The translations under genes were made by a program, and so were the position numbers. From Chitinophagales bacterium (GTDB lineage Bacteria; Bacteroidota; Bacteroidia; Chitinophagales; LD1): 64,000 nt of DNA. The DNA is taken from positions 715,101-779,100 of the forward strand of contig JAHBTS010000001.1 in assembly GCA_019638515.1 (NCBI GenBank). Reading direction: 5' to 3'. Each line of letters starts with the position of its first letter. The stretch's first letter is position 1. Below are positions 26,578 to 35,416 of the stretch, piece by piece. The notes under the pieces were generated by a model. It saw nothing but the letters and a program-made list of their open reading frames with translations, ran no database searches and had not been told where the DNA came from.

Positions 26578-27501
26578 TTACAGTTTAATTCCCGGATCGG
26601 GTATGGCAGCTAACTTTTCTTGAATGCTTTTTATTTTACTTTCTTGCTTATCTATTTCGGTTTGTGCGGCTTTCTTTTGCCCTGTGGTTTTGTCTTGTGC
26701 ACGCTCTTCATTTCTTATGCTGGCTTTGCATTCGTCAATTTCCTTTGCCATTTTTTCTTTTTGTTTGTATAGGTTCGATTTGTCTTTTTCTAAACCTTTC
26801 AAAGTTTTCTGAGCTACTTTCTTTTCATCGCCCAAAGCATTGGTTAATTTTAAAATTACATCTTTTTGTTGTGCAATTTGCCCATTTTTAAGTTCTATTT
26901 CGCGGTCGGTTCTTCTAATTTCGGCTTCGTTCTTTTCAATCTTTCTTTTGCTTTCGGCAATGCTTTTTTCGCTCTTGTCAAATTCTTTTTGGAAAGTTTT
27001 CATGTTGCCTTCCATTCCTTTTAATACTTTTTGTTCTGTTTCTAATTCGGCTTTTACTTGTTCTATTTTCACCAAATTGGCAAAGTCGTTCAAGTATTTT
27101 TTAATGGCAAGTATTTTTTCATCGGTGGTAGTGCCCGGAGCTAAAAATACATCTTGCTCTGCAAAAAACGCGGTTAAGCGTACACCTTCAATAGTTTCTA
27201 ACATGGTAGCATATAAAAAGAAAGGAGAAGGTGAAATATTGCGATCTACGGCTCCAATAATTGTCCATTCACCTTTATTGTTTTGAACTTTTTCTTTTGA
27301 ACCCCTTGCCACATATTTGCCCCAAAGCGTTTCAATTTCTTTTAACTTGGCTCCGGGTAGGTTAAATATAAATGCAGGTTGAGTGCCTTTACTCATGGGT
27401 TTTGGCTCAATAGTAAATTCTACACCTTGATTGGGAGTTGTTTCTTGAACAAATGCAACCTTAAAAAATAGGAGGAAAATAATTGCTAATACGTTACGCA
27501 T
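26578..27501 (-). CDS. Hypothetical secreted coiled-coil protein
   Basis: A 307-residue exported protein (signal about 1-18, ending AFVQ). Residues about 30-135 form a globular part beginning 'GVEFTIEPKPMSKGTQPAF'; residues about 140-300 are a long charged coiled coil rich in Lys, Glu and Gln, with heptad-like spacing. It ends IPDPGIKL. No family recognised. It may act as a periplasmic spacer or scaffold. It sits alone between rfbA (25-base gap) and the divergent ribosomal operon. Confidence 0.7.
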   Translation of the reverse strand: MRNVLAIIFLLFFKVAFVQETTPNQGVEFTIEPKPMSKGTQPAFIFNLPGAKLKEIETLWGKYVARGSKEKVQNNKGEWTIIGAVDRNISPSPFFLYATMLETIEGVRLTAFFAEQDVFLAPGTTTDEKILAIKKYLNDFANLVKIEQVKAELETEQKVLKGMEGNMKTFQKEFDKSEKSIAESKRKIEKNEAEIRRTDREIELKNGQIAQQKDVILKLTNALGDEKKVAQKTLKGLEKDKSNLYKQKEKMAKEIDECKASIRNEERAQDKTTGQKKAAQTEIDKQESKIKSIQEKLAAIPDPGIKL

Positions 27502-27589
27502 CAGATAGTTTGTTTTAATTGAAGTGCAAAAAAAACAAACACTTCCATAAAGGAAAGAATGTGCAAAAAGAAATTTTTTAGCTTACCCC

Positions 27590-27619
27590 TTGCATCACAA
27601 CTGGCAAATACTATCTTTG
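27590..27619 (+). promoter_or_regulatory. Promoter of the rpsC ribosomal operon
   Basis: TTG at 27590-27592 and TATCTTTG at 27612-27619 are separated by exactly 19 bases, a full match to the Bacteroidota vegetative promoter (TTG-N19-TAnnTTTG). It gives a leader of about 35 bases before the rpsC ATG, and shows that this operon starts at rpsC. Confidence 0.75.
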
Positions 27620-27659
27620 CAGCCCTTTTTGTAGAAAAAACACAAAAAAATAATAATTC

Positions 27660-28409
27660 ATGGGTCAGAAAACCAGTCCAATAGCCAATAGACTTGGCAT
27701 CGTCCGCGGATGGGATAGCAATTGGTACGCAGGAAAAGACGCTTCTCAGAAGTTGATTGAAGACGAAAAAATTCGTACTTACCTGAAAGCTCGTATTAAC
27801 AAAGGTGGTATCTCTAAGATTACTATCGAAAGAACTTTAAACCGCGTAACTGTAACTATCCACACCTCGCGTCCGGGTATCATTATTGGTCGTGGTGGCA
27901 ATGAAGTAGATAGAATTAAAGAAGAAATTAAGGCTATTACAGGCAGAGATGTACAAATAAATATCTCTGAAATTCGCAGGCCGGAATTAGAAGCTGCAAT
28001 TGTAGGCGAAACTATTGCTAAGCAGTTGGAAGCTAGAATTAATTACCGCAGAGCAGTTAAAATGGCAATTGCTTCGGCAATGAGAATGGGCGCAGAAGGA
28101 ATTAAAGTGCGTGTAAGCGGTAGAATTGGAGGTGCAGAGATTGCACGTAGCGAAGAATATAAACAAGGAAGAGTGCCTTTACATACATGGAGAGCAGATA
28201 TAGACTATGCTCTTTGCGAAGCATTAACCGTTTACGGAAAGTTGGGCATAAAAGTATGGGTTTGCCGTGGAGAAGTATATGGTAAACGCGATCTTTCGCT
28301 TGCTGCCGCAGCAAATAACGAAGGAGGAAGAGAAGAGCGCAGACAACCACGCAGAGGTGGTGCCGGTGCAGGTGGTGGTCGCGGACGTGGAGAAAGAAAA
28401 CAGAATTAA
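27660..28409 (+). CDS. rpsC: 30S ribosomal protein S3
   Basis: A 249-residue S3. It starts [22 protein letters not shown]; the KH domain holds '[20 protein letters not shown]', and '[12 protein letters not shown]' with '[13 protein letters not shown]' are the later conserved parts. It binds the 16S 3' domain at the mRNA entry channel. The C-terminus carries a Gly/Arg-rich tail (about 222-249, repeated RGG-like steps) beyond the usual core, as in several Bacteroidota. It is the first gene of a seven-gene operon that lacks rplB-rpsS-rplV upstream. Confidence 0.97.
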   Translation: MGQKTSPIANRLGIVRGWDSNWYAGKDASQKLIEDEKIRTYLKARINKGGISKITIERTLNRVTVTIHTSRPGIIIGRGGNEVDRIKEEIKAITGRDVQINISEIRRPELEAAIVGETIAKQLEARINYRRAVKMAIASAMRMGAEGIKVRVSGRIGGAEIARSEEYKQGRVPLHTWRADIDYALCEALTVYGKLGIKVWVCRGEVYGKRDLSLAAAANNEGGREERRQPRRGGAGAGGGRGRGERKQN

Positions 28410-28432
28410 GAACATAACATCATAACAACATC

Positions 28433-28870
28433 ATGTTATTACCTAAAAGAACAAAATATCGCAAACTGCAGAAGGGTCGCAACAAAGGGGTTGCTTCTCG
28501 CGGGTTCTCAATATCTTTTGGAACTTATGCTTTAAAAAGCTTAGAGTCTGCTCATGTTACCAATAAGCAAATAGAAGCGGCTCGTGTTGCCGTAACTCGT
28601 TTTATGAAGCGTGAGGGAAAAGTATGGATTCGTATTTTCCCCGATAAAGTAATTACTCGCAAGCCTTTAGAGGTAAGGATGGGTAAAGGTAAAGGTAACC
28701 CAGAAGGTTGGGCTGCCGTTGTAAAACCTGGAACTATCTTATTTGAGTGCGATGGCGTTTCACGCGAAGTAGCTGTAGAAGCTATGCGCCTTGCCGCACA
28801 AAAATTACCGGTTAAAACAAAATTTATAACCGCACACGATGCTGTAGAAATAGCAAGTGCAGAAAAATAA
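28433..28870 (+). CDS. rplP: 50S ribosomal protein L16
   Basis: A 145-residue L16: [19 protein letters not shown] at the start, '[20 protein letters not shown]' and '[19 protein letters not shown]' (the tRNA-contact loop) are diagnostic. It sits near the peptidyl-transferase centre. It follows rpsC by 23 bases, in the usual order. Confidence 0.97.
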   Translation: MLLPKRTKYRKLQKGRNKGVASRGFSISFGTYALKSLESAHVTNKQIEAARVAVTRFMKREGKVWIRIFPDKVITRKPLEVRMGKGKGNPEGWAAVVKPGTILFECDGVSREVAVEAMRLAAQKLPVKTKFITAHDAVEIASAEK

Positions 28871-28897
28871 TTCACGAAAACTATAATAATTTAAGTC

Positions 28898-29107
28898 ATG
28901 GGAGTGAATAAAAAATTAAGCCAAAAAGACGTTACTCAATACGTTGTTGAAGATTTGGCTGCTAAAGTAAGCGAGGAAAAGCAAGCATTGCAACGTGCTA
29001 AGTTTTCGCACGCTATTACCACTTTGGATAATCCGGCAGGCATTACTGCAAAACGCAGAAATATTGCCCGTCTTTTAACTGAATTCAATAAAAGGAAAAA
29101 AGCCTAA
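28898..29107 (+). CDS. rpmC: 50S ribosomal protein L29
   Basis: A 69-residue L29, all helical and highly charged: '[22 protein letters not shown]' then '[20 protein letters not shown]', matching the L29 C-terminal helix hairpin (R-x-x-I-A-R). It lies between rplP and rpsQ in the normal S10-operon order and binds at the exit-tunnel mouth. Confidence 0.93.
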   Translation: MGVNKKLSQKDVTQYVVEDLAAKVSEEKQALQRAKFSHAITTLDNPAGITAKRRNIARLLTEFNKRKKA

Positions 29108-29115
29108 GCATAAAA

Positions 29116-29370
29116 ATGGAACGCAATCTCAGAAAAGAACGTGTGGGCATCGTAACTAGCGATAAAATGGACAAAACCATTACTGTAGCTATTGAAAAAC
29201 GTGTGAAACACCCTATTTACGGAAAGTTTGTAAAGCAAACAAAGAAGTTTAAAGCACACGATGAAAAAAATGATGCAAAAGCCGGAGATACCGTAAAAAT
29301 TATGGAAACCCGCCCATTAAGTAAAACTAAGCGCTGGCGTTTGGTAGAAGTGGTAGAAAGAGCAAAATAA
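29116..29370 (+). CDS. rpsQ: 30S ribosomal protein S17
   Basis: An 84-residue S17 with the OB-fold signature: '[20 protein letters not shown]', '[15 protein letters not shown]' and '[21 protein letters not shown]'. Primary 16S rRNA binder. Eight bases after rpmC. Confidence 0.96.
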   Translation: MERNLRKERVGIVTSDKMDKTITVAIEKRVKHPIYGKFVKQTKKFKAHDEKNDAKAGDTVKIMETRPLSKTKRWRLVEVVERAK

Positions 29371-29404
29371 CATAATCTGTTAACCAATAAATTAAGCTGA
29401 AAAA

Positions 29405-29773
29405 ATGTTACAACAGGAAAGCCGTGCAATAGTAGCCGACAACAGCGGAGCCAAAGAAGTACTTATTATTAGAGTACTTGGAGGCACCAAAAGACGCTAT
29501 GCCGGAATTGGAGACAAAGTGGTAGTAACCGTAAAAAAAGCGTTACCAACCGGTGGTGTAAAGAAAAGCGCCAAAAGTAAAGCTGTAGTAGTTAGAACAT
29601 CTAAGCATTTGCGCAGAAAAGATGGTTCTTATATTCGTTTTGATGATAATGCAGTAGTACTGCTGAATAACCAAGATGAACCACGTGGTACCCGTATTTT
29701 CGGACCGGTTGCCCGCGAATTGCGCGATAAAGGTTATATGAAAATTATTTCATTAGCTCCTGAAGTATTATAA
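29405..29773 (+). CDS. rplN: 50S ribosomal protein L14
   Basis: A 122-residue L14: [18 protein letters not shown] opening, '[19 protein letters not shown]' and '[20 protein letters not shown]' end. Standard length. It lies at the subunit interface and contacts 16S rRNA. Confidence 0.97.
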   Translation: MLQQESRAIVADNSGAKEVLIIRVLGGTKRRYAGIGDKVVVTVKKALPTGGVKKSAKSKAVVVRTSKHLRRKDGSYIRFDDNAVVLLNNQDEPRGTRIFGPVARELRDKGYMKIISLAPEVL

Positions 29774-29792
29774 ATTTTAGCCGTTTAAGAAT

Positions 29793-30101
29793 ATGAAATT
29801 GCATGTAAAAAAAGGCGACACAGTTCAAGTGCTTGCCGGAGACGATAAGGGAAAACAGGGTAGAATTACCGAAATTGACCGTAAAAAACAACGTGTGTTT
29901 ATAGAAGGCGTAAACCTTCAAACAAAACACGCTAAACCGAATGCACAAAATCCAAATGGAGGTATTGTAAAGAGCGAAGGCTCTGTGCATATTTCTAATG
30001 TTGCCTTATTGAGCGATGGAAAACCAACTCGCGTTGGTAGAAAAGAAGAAGGCGGAAAAACAGTACGCGTTAGCAAAAAAACAGGAAAAGTTTTAGATTA
30101 A
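29793..30101 (+). CDS. rplX: 50S ribosomal protein L24
   Basis: A 102-residue L24 with the KOW motif near the start (KKGDTVQVLAGDDKGKQGRI) and 'NGGIVKSEGSVHISNVALL' in the middle. It initiates assembly of the 50S subunit. Normally rplE follows; here the next gene is rpsD after 22 bases. Confidence 0.96.
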   Translation: MKLHVKKGDTVQVLAGDDKGKQGRITEIDRKKQRVFIEGVNLQTKHAKPNAQNPNGGIVKSEGSVHISNVALLSDGKPTRVGRKEEGGKTVRVSKKTGKVLD

Positions 30102-30123
30102 ACAACAGTAAAAAAGATATACA

Positions 30124-30729
30124 ATGGCTCGCTATACCGGACCAAAAACAAAGATTGCCCGTAAATTCGGAGAAGCAATTTTCGGATTTGATAAAAATTT
30201 TGAAAAGAGAAGCTACCCTCCAGGTCAGCATGGACTTTCTAAGAAACGTAAAACAAAGAGTGAATACTCTTTGCAGCTTAGTGAAAAGCAAAAAGCTAAA
30301 TATACTTATGGTTTATTGGAGCGCCAATTCCGCAAAGTATTCGATAAAGCTGTACGCAAAAAAGGTGTAACAGGTGAAAACTTGTTGAAATTCTTAGAAG
30401 CTCGCTTAGATAATACTGTTTACCGCCTTGGATTTGCAGCCAGCAGAATGCAGGCTCGCCAGTTGGTTTCGCATAAGCATATTACAGTAAATGGTGAAGT
30501 AGTTAACATTGCTTCTTTCCAATTAAAACCGGGCGATAAAGTTGCGCTTCGTGAGCGTAGCAAAAATTTAGAAATTGTACAAAATGCAATGAGTGGTCGC
30601 TCTAAAAAGTTCAATTGGTTGGTAATGGACGAAAAGGCAGTGGAAGGTACATTTGTTGATTTTCCTGAAAGAGATCAAATTCCGGAAAATATCAATGAAC
30701 AGTTAATTGTAGAGTTATACTCAAAATAA
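30124..30729 (+). CDS. rpsD: 30S ribosomal protein S4
   Basis: A 201-residue S4. It starts [21 protein letters not shown]; the S4 RNA-binding domain (about 90-155) carries '[31 protein letters not shown]'-type sequence. S4 nucleates 30S assembly and, in many bacteria, represses its own operon. Here it follows rplX directly, far from its usual place between rpsK and rpoA; its own terminator ends the operon. Confidence 0.97.
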   Translation: MARYTGPKTKIARKFGEAIFGFDKNFEKRSYPPGQHGLSKKRKTKSEYSLQLSEKQKAKYTYGLLERQFRKVFDKAVRKKGVTGENLLKFLEARLDNTVYRLGFAASRMQARQLVSHKHITVNGEVVNIASFQLKPGDKVALRERSKNLEIVQNAMSGRSKKFNWLVMDEKAVEGTFVDFPERDQIPENINEQLIVELYSK

Positions 30730-30755
30730 TATAAAAACTCTTTTGTTCAGAACGG

Positions 30756-30780
30756 AGGCTGCCTTAGGGCGGCCTTTTTT
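30756..30780 (+). terminator. Terminator of the ribosomal operon
   Basis: AGGCTGCC / GGCGGCCT stem (8 pairs, one G-T) with loop TTAG, followed by six T. It lies 27 bases after the rpsD stop. Confidence 0.9.
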
Positions 30781-30818
30781 ATTATATATTGGAACAAACC
30801 GAAAAGATGGGAAAAAGA

Positions 30819-30851
30819 AAAGCCCTTCAACAATTTCTGCTGAAGGGCTTT
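30819..30851 (-). terminator. Terminator of aceA
   Basis: An 11-bp perfect stem (AAAGCCCTTCA / TGAAGGGCTTT) around an 11-base loop, with a T-rich tract on the minus strand beyond it. It stands 38 bases after the aceA stop and could work in both directions. Confidence 0.75.
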
Positions 30852-30888
30852 GTTTGATTATTTATTGCCTAAGGCAATAATAAATTGC

Positions 30889-32169
30889 TTAGTGGAATTG
30901 TTCTGCCTCGGTAGAGCCTGCTAAAGCTGTAGTAGAAGATTGACCTTGCTGCACAACGTTTTGAACTGCATCGAAGTAACCTGTTCCTACAAAAGATTGG
31001 TGTTTAATAGCTTTAAAGCCGTCCTTTTCCATAGCAAATTCACGTTGCTGCATTTGGCTAAAACCTGCCATGCCGCGCTCTACATAGTTTTTAGAAAGTT
31101 CAAACATAGAAGAGTTCAATGCGTGGAAACCTGCCAATGTAATGAATTGGAATTTGTAGCCCATTGCAGCAATATCTTCACGGAAGGTAAGCATTTGCTT
31201 TTCGTCCATAAATTTTGCCCAGTTAAATGAAGGCGAACAGTTGTATGCCAACATTTTGCCCGGATATTTAGCGTGGATGCCTTGTGCAAATTCGCGTGCT
31301 AAACCTAAATCTGGGTTTCCTGTTTCCATCCAAATTAAATCTGCATAAGAGGCGTATGAAAGACCACGGTCAATACCTTGCTCTAAGCCATTTTTTACAT
31401 AGTAGTAGCCTTCTGACGTACGTTTGCCGGTAATGAATTTGCTATCGCGAGGGTCTATATCTGAAGTAATAAGGTTGGCTGCTTCGGCATCGGTTCTAGC
31501 AATTACTAAGGTTGGTACATTGCATACATCGGCTGCCAAACGTGCGGCAACTAATTTGTTGATAGCTTCTTGTGTGGGAACCAATACTTTACCGCCTAAG
31601 TGTCCGCATTTTTTTGCAGAGGCTAATTGGTCTTCCCAGTGTACACCGGCAGCACCTGCTTCAATCATACCTTTCATTAGCTCAAAGGCGTTGAGGTTGC
31701 CTCCAAATCCGGCTTCGGCATCGGCTACGATTGGCACCATCCAATCGCGTTGTGGCTCTCCATCCATGTATTCAATTTGGTCTCTGCGCATTAAGGCATT
31801 GTTGATGCGTTTTACTACGGCAGGAACTGAGTTTGCAGGATAAAGTGATTGATCCGGATACATTTCGCTGCCTAAATTGGCATCGGCAGCTACTTGCCAC
31901 CCCGAAAGGTAAATGGCTTTCATACCTGCTGCTACTTCTTGCACAGCTTGGTTTCCGGTAAGGGCTCCAAGTCCTGCTACCCAAGAATCGGTGTGTAGGC
32001 GATTCCATAGTTTTTCTGCTCCGTTGCGAGCTAATGAATACTCAACTTGTACAGAGCCTGCAATATTGATTACTTCTTCGGCTGTGTATGGGCGAGTAAC
32101 GTTTTTCCAACGTGGGTTGGTTTCCCATTCTTTTTTAAGCGCGAGCGCTCTTTCTACTTTTGTTGCCAT
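30889..32169 (-). CDS. aceA: Isocitrate lyase
   Basis: A 426-residue enzyme that splits isocitrate into glyoxylate and succinate. The active-site motif KKCGHLGGK (about 186-194, Cys188) and '[22 protein letters not shown]' metal-binding region are diagnostic. Length matches bacterial AceA. It lies 62 bases after the malate synthase gene on the same strand, so the two glyoxylate-shunt genes form one operon. This lets the cell grow on acetate or fatty acids. Confidence 0.97.
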   Translation of the reverse strand: MATKVERALALKKEWETNPRWKNVTRPYTAEEVINIAGSVQVEYSLARNGAEKLWNRLHTDSWVAGLGALTGNQAVQEVAAGMKAIYLSGWQVAADANLGSEMYPDQSLYPANSVPAVVKRINNALMRRDQIEYMDGEPQRDWMVPIVADAEAGFGGNLNAFELMKGMIEAGAAGVHWEDQLASAKKCGHLGGKVLVPTQEAINKLVAARLAADVCNVPTLVIARTDAEAANLITSDIDPRDSKFITGKRTSEGYYYVKNGLEQGIDRGLSYASYADLIWMETGNPDLGLAREFAQGIHAKYPGKMLAYNCSPSFNWAKFMDEKQMLTFREDIAAMGYKFQFITLAGFHALNSSMFELSKNYVERGMAGFSQMQQREFAMEKDGFKAIKHQSFVGTGYFDAVQNVVQQGQSSTTALAGSTEAEQFH

Positions 32170-32231
32170 TTGTTTTGTAAATTGATTGTTTTTGTTTTTT
32201 AATGAAGTGAAGTTTCTTTATGAGTAGTCAT

Positions 32232-33806
32232 TTAGTCTATTTCTTCGTAGGCAGGAAGGGTTAAAAATTCTACATAATCGCCTTGGTTTACCAGTTCATC
32301 GAACATGGCAATGGCACGTTGCATGGTTGGTGTATTAAATGCGGCTTCGCCAACGTATGCTTTCACATTTTCTAATTCGCTTGGTAGTAATTGTTTAAAC
32401 AATTCGTAGGTAATGGTTCTGCCATCATCGAGTTTGCTGCCGTTTTTAATCCATTGCCATACTTGTGTGCGCGAAATTTCGGCTGTGGCGGCATCTTCCA
32501 TTAAGTTGTGTATGGCTGCTGCACCTACTCCGCGTAACCAACTTTCAATATATAAAATGCCTACGTTTATATTCATGCGTAAGCCTGCTTCGGTAATAGT
32601 TCCTGTTGGCACTTCCAATAGGTCTTTTGAGGTGTAAACTTCTCCGTTGCGGGTAATGTGGTAGTTGTTTGCTGTAGGCATGTGTTCGTTGAAGATATCC
32701 ATGGCTACTTTAACTAGGCCAGGGTGGGCAACCCAAGTGCCATCGTGGCCGTTGGTTACTTCGCGCAGTTTATCTTGGCGTACTTTTTCTATTGCTGCAT
32801 TATTGGCTGCTTCATCGTTTTTAATTGGAATAAAGGCACTCATGCCGCCCATGGCATGTACTTTTCTTTTGTGGCAGGTTTGGATAACAAGCTTGCTGTA
32901 TGAAGCCATAAATGGAACTGCCATGGTTACCTGACCGCGATCCGGCAATACAAAGCCGGCTGCATTACGGAGGCGCTTGATATAGCTGAAGATGTAATCC
33001 CATCTTCCGCAGTTAAGTCCTGCCATGTGTTCGCGGAGTTCATAAATAATTTCGTGTAGTTCGAAGGTGGCAAGAATGGTTTCAATTAGAACGGTTGCTT
33101 TTATGGTGCCTTGCGGTATGTTGAGTTCGTTTTGTGCAAATACAAAAACATCGTTCCAAAGGCGGGCTTCTAAATGGCTTTCCATTTTTGGAAGGTAGAA
33201 GTATGGACCGCTGCCATTTGCCAATAGTTGTTTTACGTTGTGAAAGAAATATAAGCCAAAATCGAACAATGAGCCACTCATTACTTCTCCATCTACGGTT
33301 ACGTGTTTTTCATTTAAATGCCAGCCACGCGGACGTACAAGGAGTGTGGCAATTTGCTCGTTTAATTTATATTCTTTTCCATTTTCGTTTTTAAAGGAGA
33401 TGGTTCTTTTGTTGGCATCGCGCAGGTTTATTTGGCCTTCAATATTGTTGCTCCAAAATGGTGAGTTTGAGTCTTCAAAATCTGCCATAAACATTTTGGC
33501 ACCGCTATTGAGTGCATTTATTATCATTTTTCTATCTACCGGACCTGTAATTTCTACTCTGCGGTCTTGTAAATCGGCAGGAATTGGTGCAGCAGTCCAT
33601 TCTCCTTCGCGAATGGCTTTTGTTTCGGGTAAGAAATCGGGTAGTTTGCCTCCGTCTATTTCTTTTTGGCGTACTTGGCGTGCTGCTAATAATTCTAATC
33701 TTCTTTTATTGAAGTTTTTTTGAAGTTTTTCTACAAATGCCAATGCCTCCGGAGTAAGTATAGATGTGTATTCTGGCGTAATTGCTGCGTTTATTTCAAG
33801 TGCCAT
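32232..33806 (-). CDS. aceB: Malate synthase A
   Basis: A 524-residue enzyme that condenses glyoxylate and acetyl-CoA to malate. Recognised by '[15 protein letters not shown]', '[11 protein letters not shown]', '[15 protein letters not shown]', '[21 protein letters not shown]' and '[15 protein letters not shown]', the malate synthase A active-site and CoA-site blocks. It is the first gene of aceB-aceA. Upstream are three or four copies of a TTCGCT/AGCGAA hexamer. Confidence 0.97.
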   Translation of the reverse strand: MALEINAAITPEYTSILTPEALAFVEKLQKNFNKRRLELLAARQVRQKEIDGGKLPDFLPETKAIREGEWTAAPIPADLQDRRVEITGPVDRKMIINALNSGAKMFMADFEDSNSPFWSNNIEGQINLRDANKRTISFKNENGKEYKLNEQIATLLVRPRGWHLNEKHVTVDGEVMSGSLFDFGLYFFHNVKQLLANGSGPYFYLPKMESHLEARLWNDVFVFAQNELNIPQGTIKATVLIETILATFELHEIIYELREHMAGLNCGRWDYIFSYIKRLRNAAGFVLPDRGQVTMAVPFMASYSKLVIQTCHKRKVHAMGGMSAFIPIKNDEAANNAAIEKVRQDKLREVTNGHDGTWVAHPGLVKVAMDIFNEHMPTANNYHITRNGEVYTSKDLLEVPTGTITEAGLRMNINVGILYIESWLRGVGAAAIHNLMEDAATAEISRTQVWQWIKNGSKLDDGRTITYELFKQLLPSELENVKAYVGEAAFNTPTMQRAIAMFDELVNQGDYVEFLTLPAYEEID

Positions 33807-33844
33807 TTTTGTAAGTGTTTCGTTGATGTTTTTTTATGGAGCCG

Positions 33845-33875
33845 CAAAAATGGGAAGTAAAACCGAAAGATGCAA
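33845..33875 (-). promoter_or_regulatory. Candidate aceB promoter
   Basis: On the minus strand TTG (33873-33875) and CATTTTTG (33845-33852) are 20 bases apart; the -7 box has one mismatch to TAnnTTTG. It lies about 40 bases before the aceB ATG. The -33 end touches the repeat cluster at 33875-33917. Confidence 0.4.
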
Positions 33876-33917
33876 GCGAAAATTCGCTAATAAGGGATTT
33901 TCGCTAAATTCGCTAGC
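33875..33917. promoter_or_regulatory. Candidate operator upstream of aceB (AGCGAA/TTCGCT repeats)
   Basis: An inverted pair AGCGAA-AA-TTCGCT (33875-33888) is followed by direct copies of TTCGCT at 33900 and 33909, the last running into GCTAGC (33912-33917). They lie just upstream of the aceB promoter candidate. Tandem and inverted short repeats at this place suggest binding by a regulator of the glyoxylate shunt; which one is unknown. No regulator gene is next door. Confidence 0.45.
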
Positions 33918-33919
33918 GG

Positions 33920-34711
33920 TTATTGTGCCAAAAACCATGGATTTAATAGGTTTTCTTTGTTATACTTTAATGGTTGTTTGGTGTTAAAGTCCACTACTTG
34001 CTTGCCTACGGCTTCCACTATTACTTGTGCCGCGGCTGTGTCCCATTCCATAGTGGGTGCAAAGCGCGGATAAATATCGGCTTCGCCTTCGGCAACCATG
34101 CAGAGTTTTAGCGAGCTGCCGCGCGATACAAATACTACGTGTTTTCCACTCGCCTTTAGTTCGTTTACAAAATCAATAGTTTCGTTGGAAAGGTGCGATC
34201 GGCTGCCCACTATTTTAAGTAAGATTGAACTTTGGTGGATTAATGGTGTTGCTTTTTTGAGTTTAAGAGGCTCTTTTCCTTTGTCTATTTTGAAGGCGCC
34301 AACGCCCGAAATGCCAACATAGCAGCAAGATGTAACCGGAATATACACGATGCCAACCACTGGTTTTTGATTTTCGATTAGCGCAATGTTTACTGTAAAA
34401 TCGCCATTATGGTTAATAAATTCTTTGGTGCCGTCTAATGGATCTACCAACCAAAAGCGTTGCCAATGCTGGCGGGTGCTATAGGGTATTTCTTTAGATT
34501 CTTCAGATAAAACAGGAAGGTGGGCGTAGTGTTTCAGCAGTGCTGTTTCAATAACTTGGTGCGAATGTTTATCGGCTTCGGTAAGCGGACTGTTGTCTTC
34601 TTTGTGCTCTACTTCAAACGAAGTTTTATATATTTCAAGAATGGCTTGTGCGGCATTAGCTGCAATTTGCACTAATAGTTCGGTATTTATTTCTTTATAG
34701 TTGGGCAACAT
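33920..34711 (-). CDS. cysQ: 3'(2'),5'-bisphosphate nucleotidase
   Basis: A 263-residue Mg-dependent phosphatase of the inositol monophosphatase fold. Metal ligands: E70-E71 in 'LSEES', D90-P-L-D93-G-T in 'WLVDPLDGTKEFI', and a C-terminal 'EWDTAAAQVI'. Length matches CysQ. It removes the 3'-phosphate of PAP left by sulfate assimilation or by sulfotransferases. It follows the DUF4412-like gene by five bases, so they share a transcript. Confidence 0.92.
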   Translation of the reverse strand: MLPNYKEINTELLVQIAANAAQAILEIYKTSFEVEHKEDNSPLTEADKHSHQVIETALLKHYAHLPVLSEESKEIPYSTRQHWQRFWLVDPLDGTKEFINHNGDFTVNIALIENQKPVVGIVYIPVTSCCYVGISGVGAFKIDKGKEPLKLKKATPLIHQSSILLKIVGSRSHLSNETIDFVNELKASGKHVVFVSRGSSLKLCMVAEGEADIYPRFAPTMEWDTAAAQVIVEAVGKQVVDFNTKQPLKYNKENLLNPWFLAQ

Positions 34712-34716
34712 CGTTA

Positions 34717-35394
34717 TTACTTACGTTGCAAGGTAGATGCATCAATATAGGTTGAGGGAACTTTAAAGTCTGCTTCGGTAAGTGGTGTTTTTTGTACGTT
34801 GGTTGCTTCTAAGGTAACGATTACATTGCCTGCTGCGTCTTTTATGGTAGATGCCAATGGAAAGCCGGAAAGTTCACTTTCTGCAATGCCATTTAGTTCG
34901 GGATAGGATTGGAAAAAACTAGCCCAAGGTTTCACATCCGGCAGCGACTCTGCCAGCCAAAATTCGCAGTTGAACTTTTCGGTATTGAAAATTACTTTTT
35001 TGCAAGGTATGCCAGCTATAGTTTTACCTTCGGAAGTAAGCACAGCTTTTCCACGTTTATAGTCGAATCGGGCATCGGGTTTTAAAGAAGTTGTGCTAAT
35101 GGTGTAAAATATCTTCTTCCCGTTTTCAGGATTTTCATCCATCATTTTTATGGTATTGTTTGCCCTATCGGTAAAAAAGAGCGATGAAACATTCTTGCCT
35201 TCAAACTTATTTTTGAGTTGTAGTTTGCAGTTGTTTTTATCAATCTGCCAAACTAATTCCATTTGCATATTTTGAATGGCATTGTCTGTATATTTCATTT
35301 GTATAGAATAGCCTTGCGCAGCGCTGTTCAATAGCAATGCCGCCAGTAAAAAACTGAGAACGGAAAGTTGTTTTATGTGGAAATACATATTCAT
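34717..35394 (-). CDS. DUF4412-like secreted protein
   Basis: A 225-residue exported protein with signal peptide (hydrophobic core LSVLSFLLAALLLNSAAQG). The mature part has the usual pattern of short beta strands, 'GKTIAGIPCKKVIFNTEKFNCEFW' and 'ESELSGFPLAST', as in proteins of the DUF4412/GLPGLI type that are frequent in Bacteroidota. Function unknown. I start it at the ATG at 35394 because the longer frame (35427) would overlap the upstream gene and weaken the signal. Confidence 0.7.
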   Translation of the reverse strand: MNMYFHIKQLSVLSFLLAALLLNSAAQGYSIQMKYTDNAIQNMQMELVWQIDKNNCKLQLKNKFEGKNVSSLFFTDRANNTIKMMDENPENGKKIFYTISTTSLKPDARFDYKRGKAVLTSEGKTIAGIPCKKVIFNTEKFNCEFWLAESLPDVKPWASFFQSYPELNGIAESELSGFPLASTIKDAAGNVIVTLEATNVQKTPLTEADFKVPSTYIDASTLQRK

Positions 35395-35416
35395 AAACAG
35401 TTTTTTTAAAAATAAA

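Noticed and set aside
30862..30880. TTATTGCCT/AGGCAATAA palindrome just after aceA
   Set aside because: Short, AT-rich, overlaps the end of the gene region and has no T-run; the hairpin at 30819-30851 is the better terminator.
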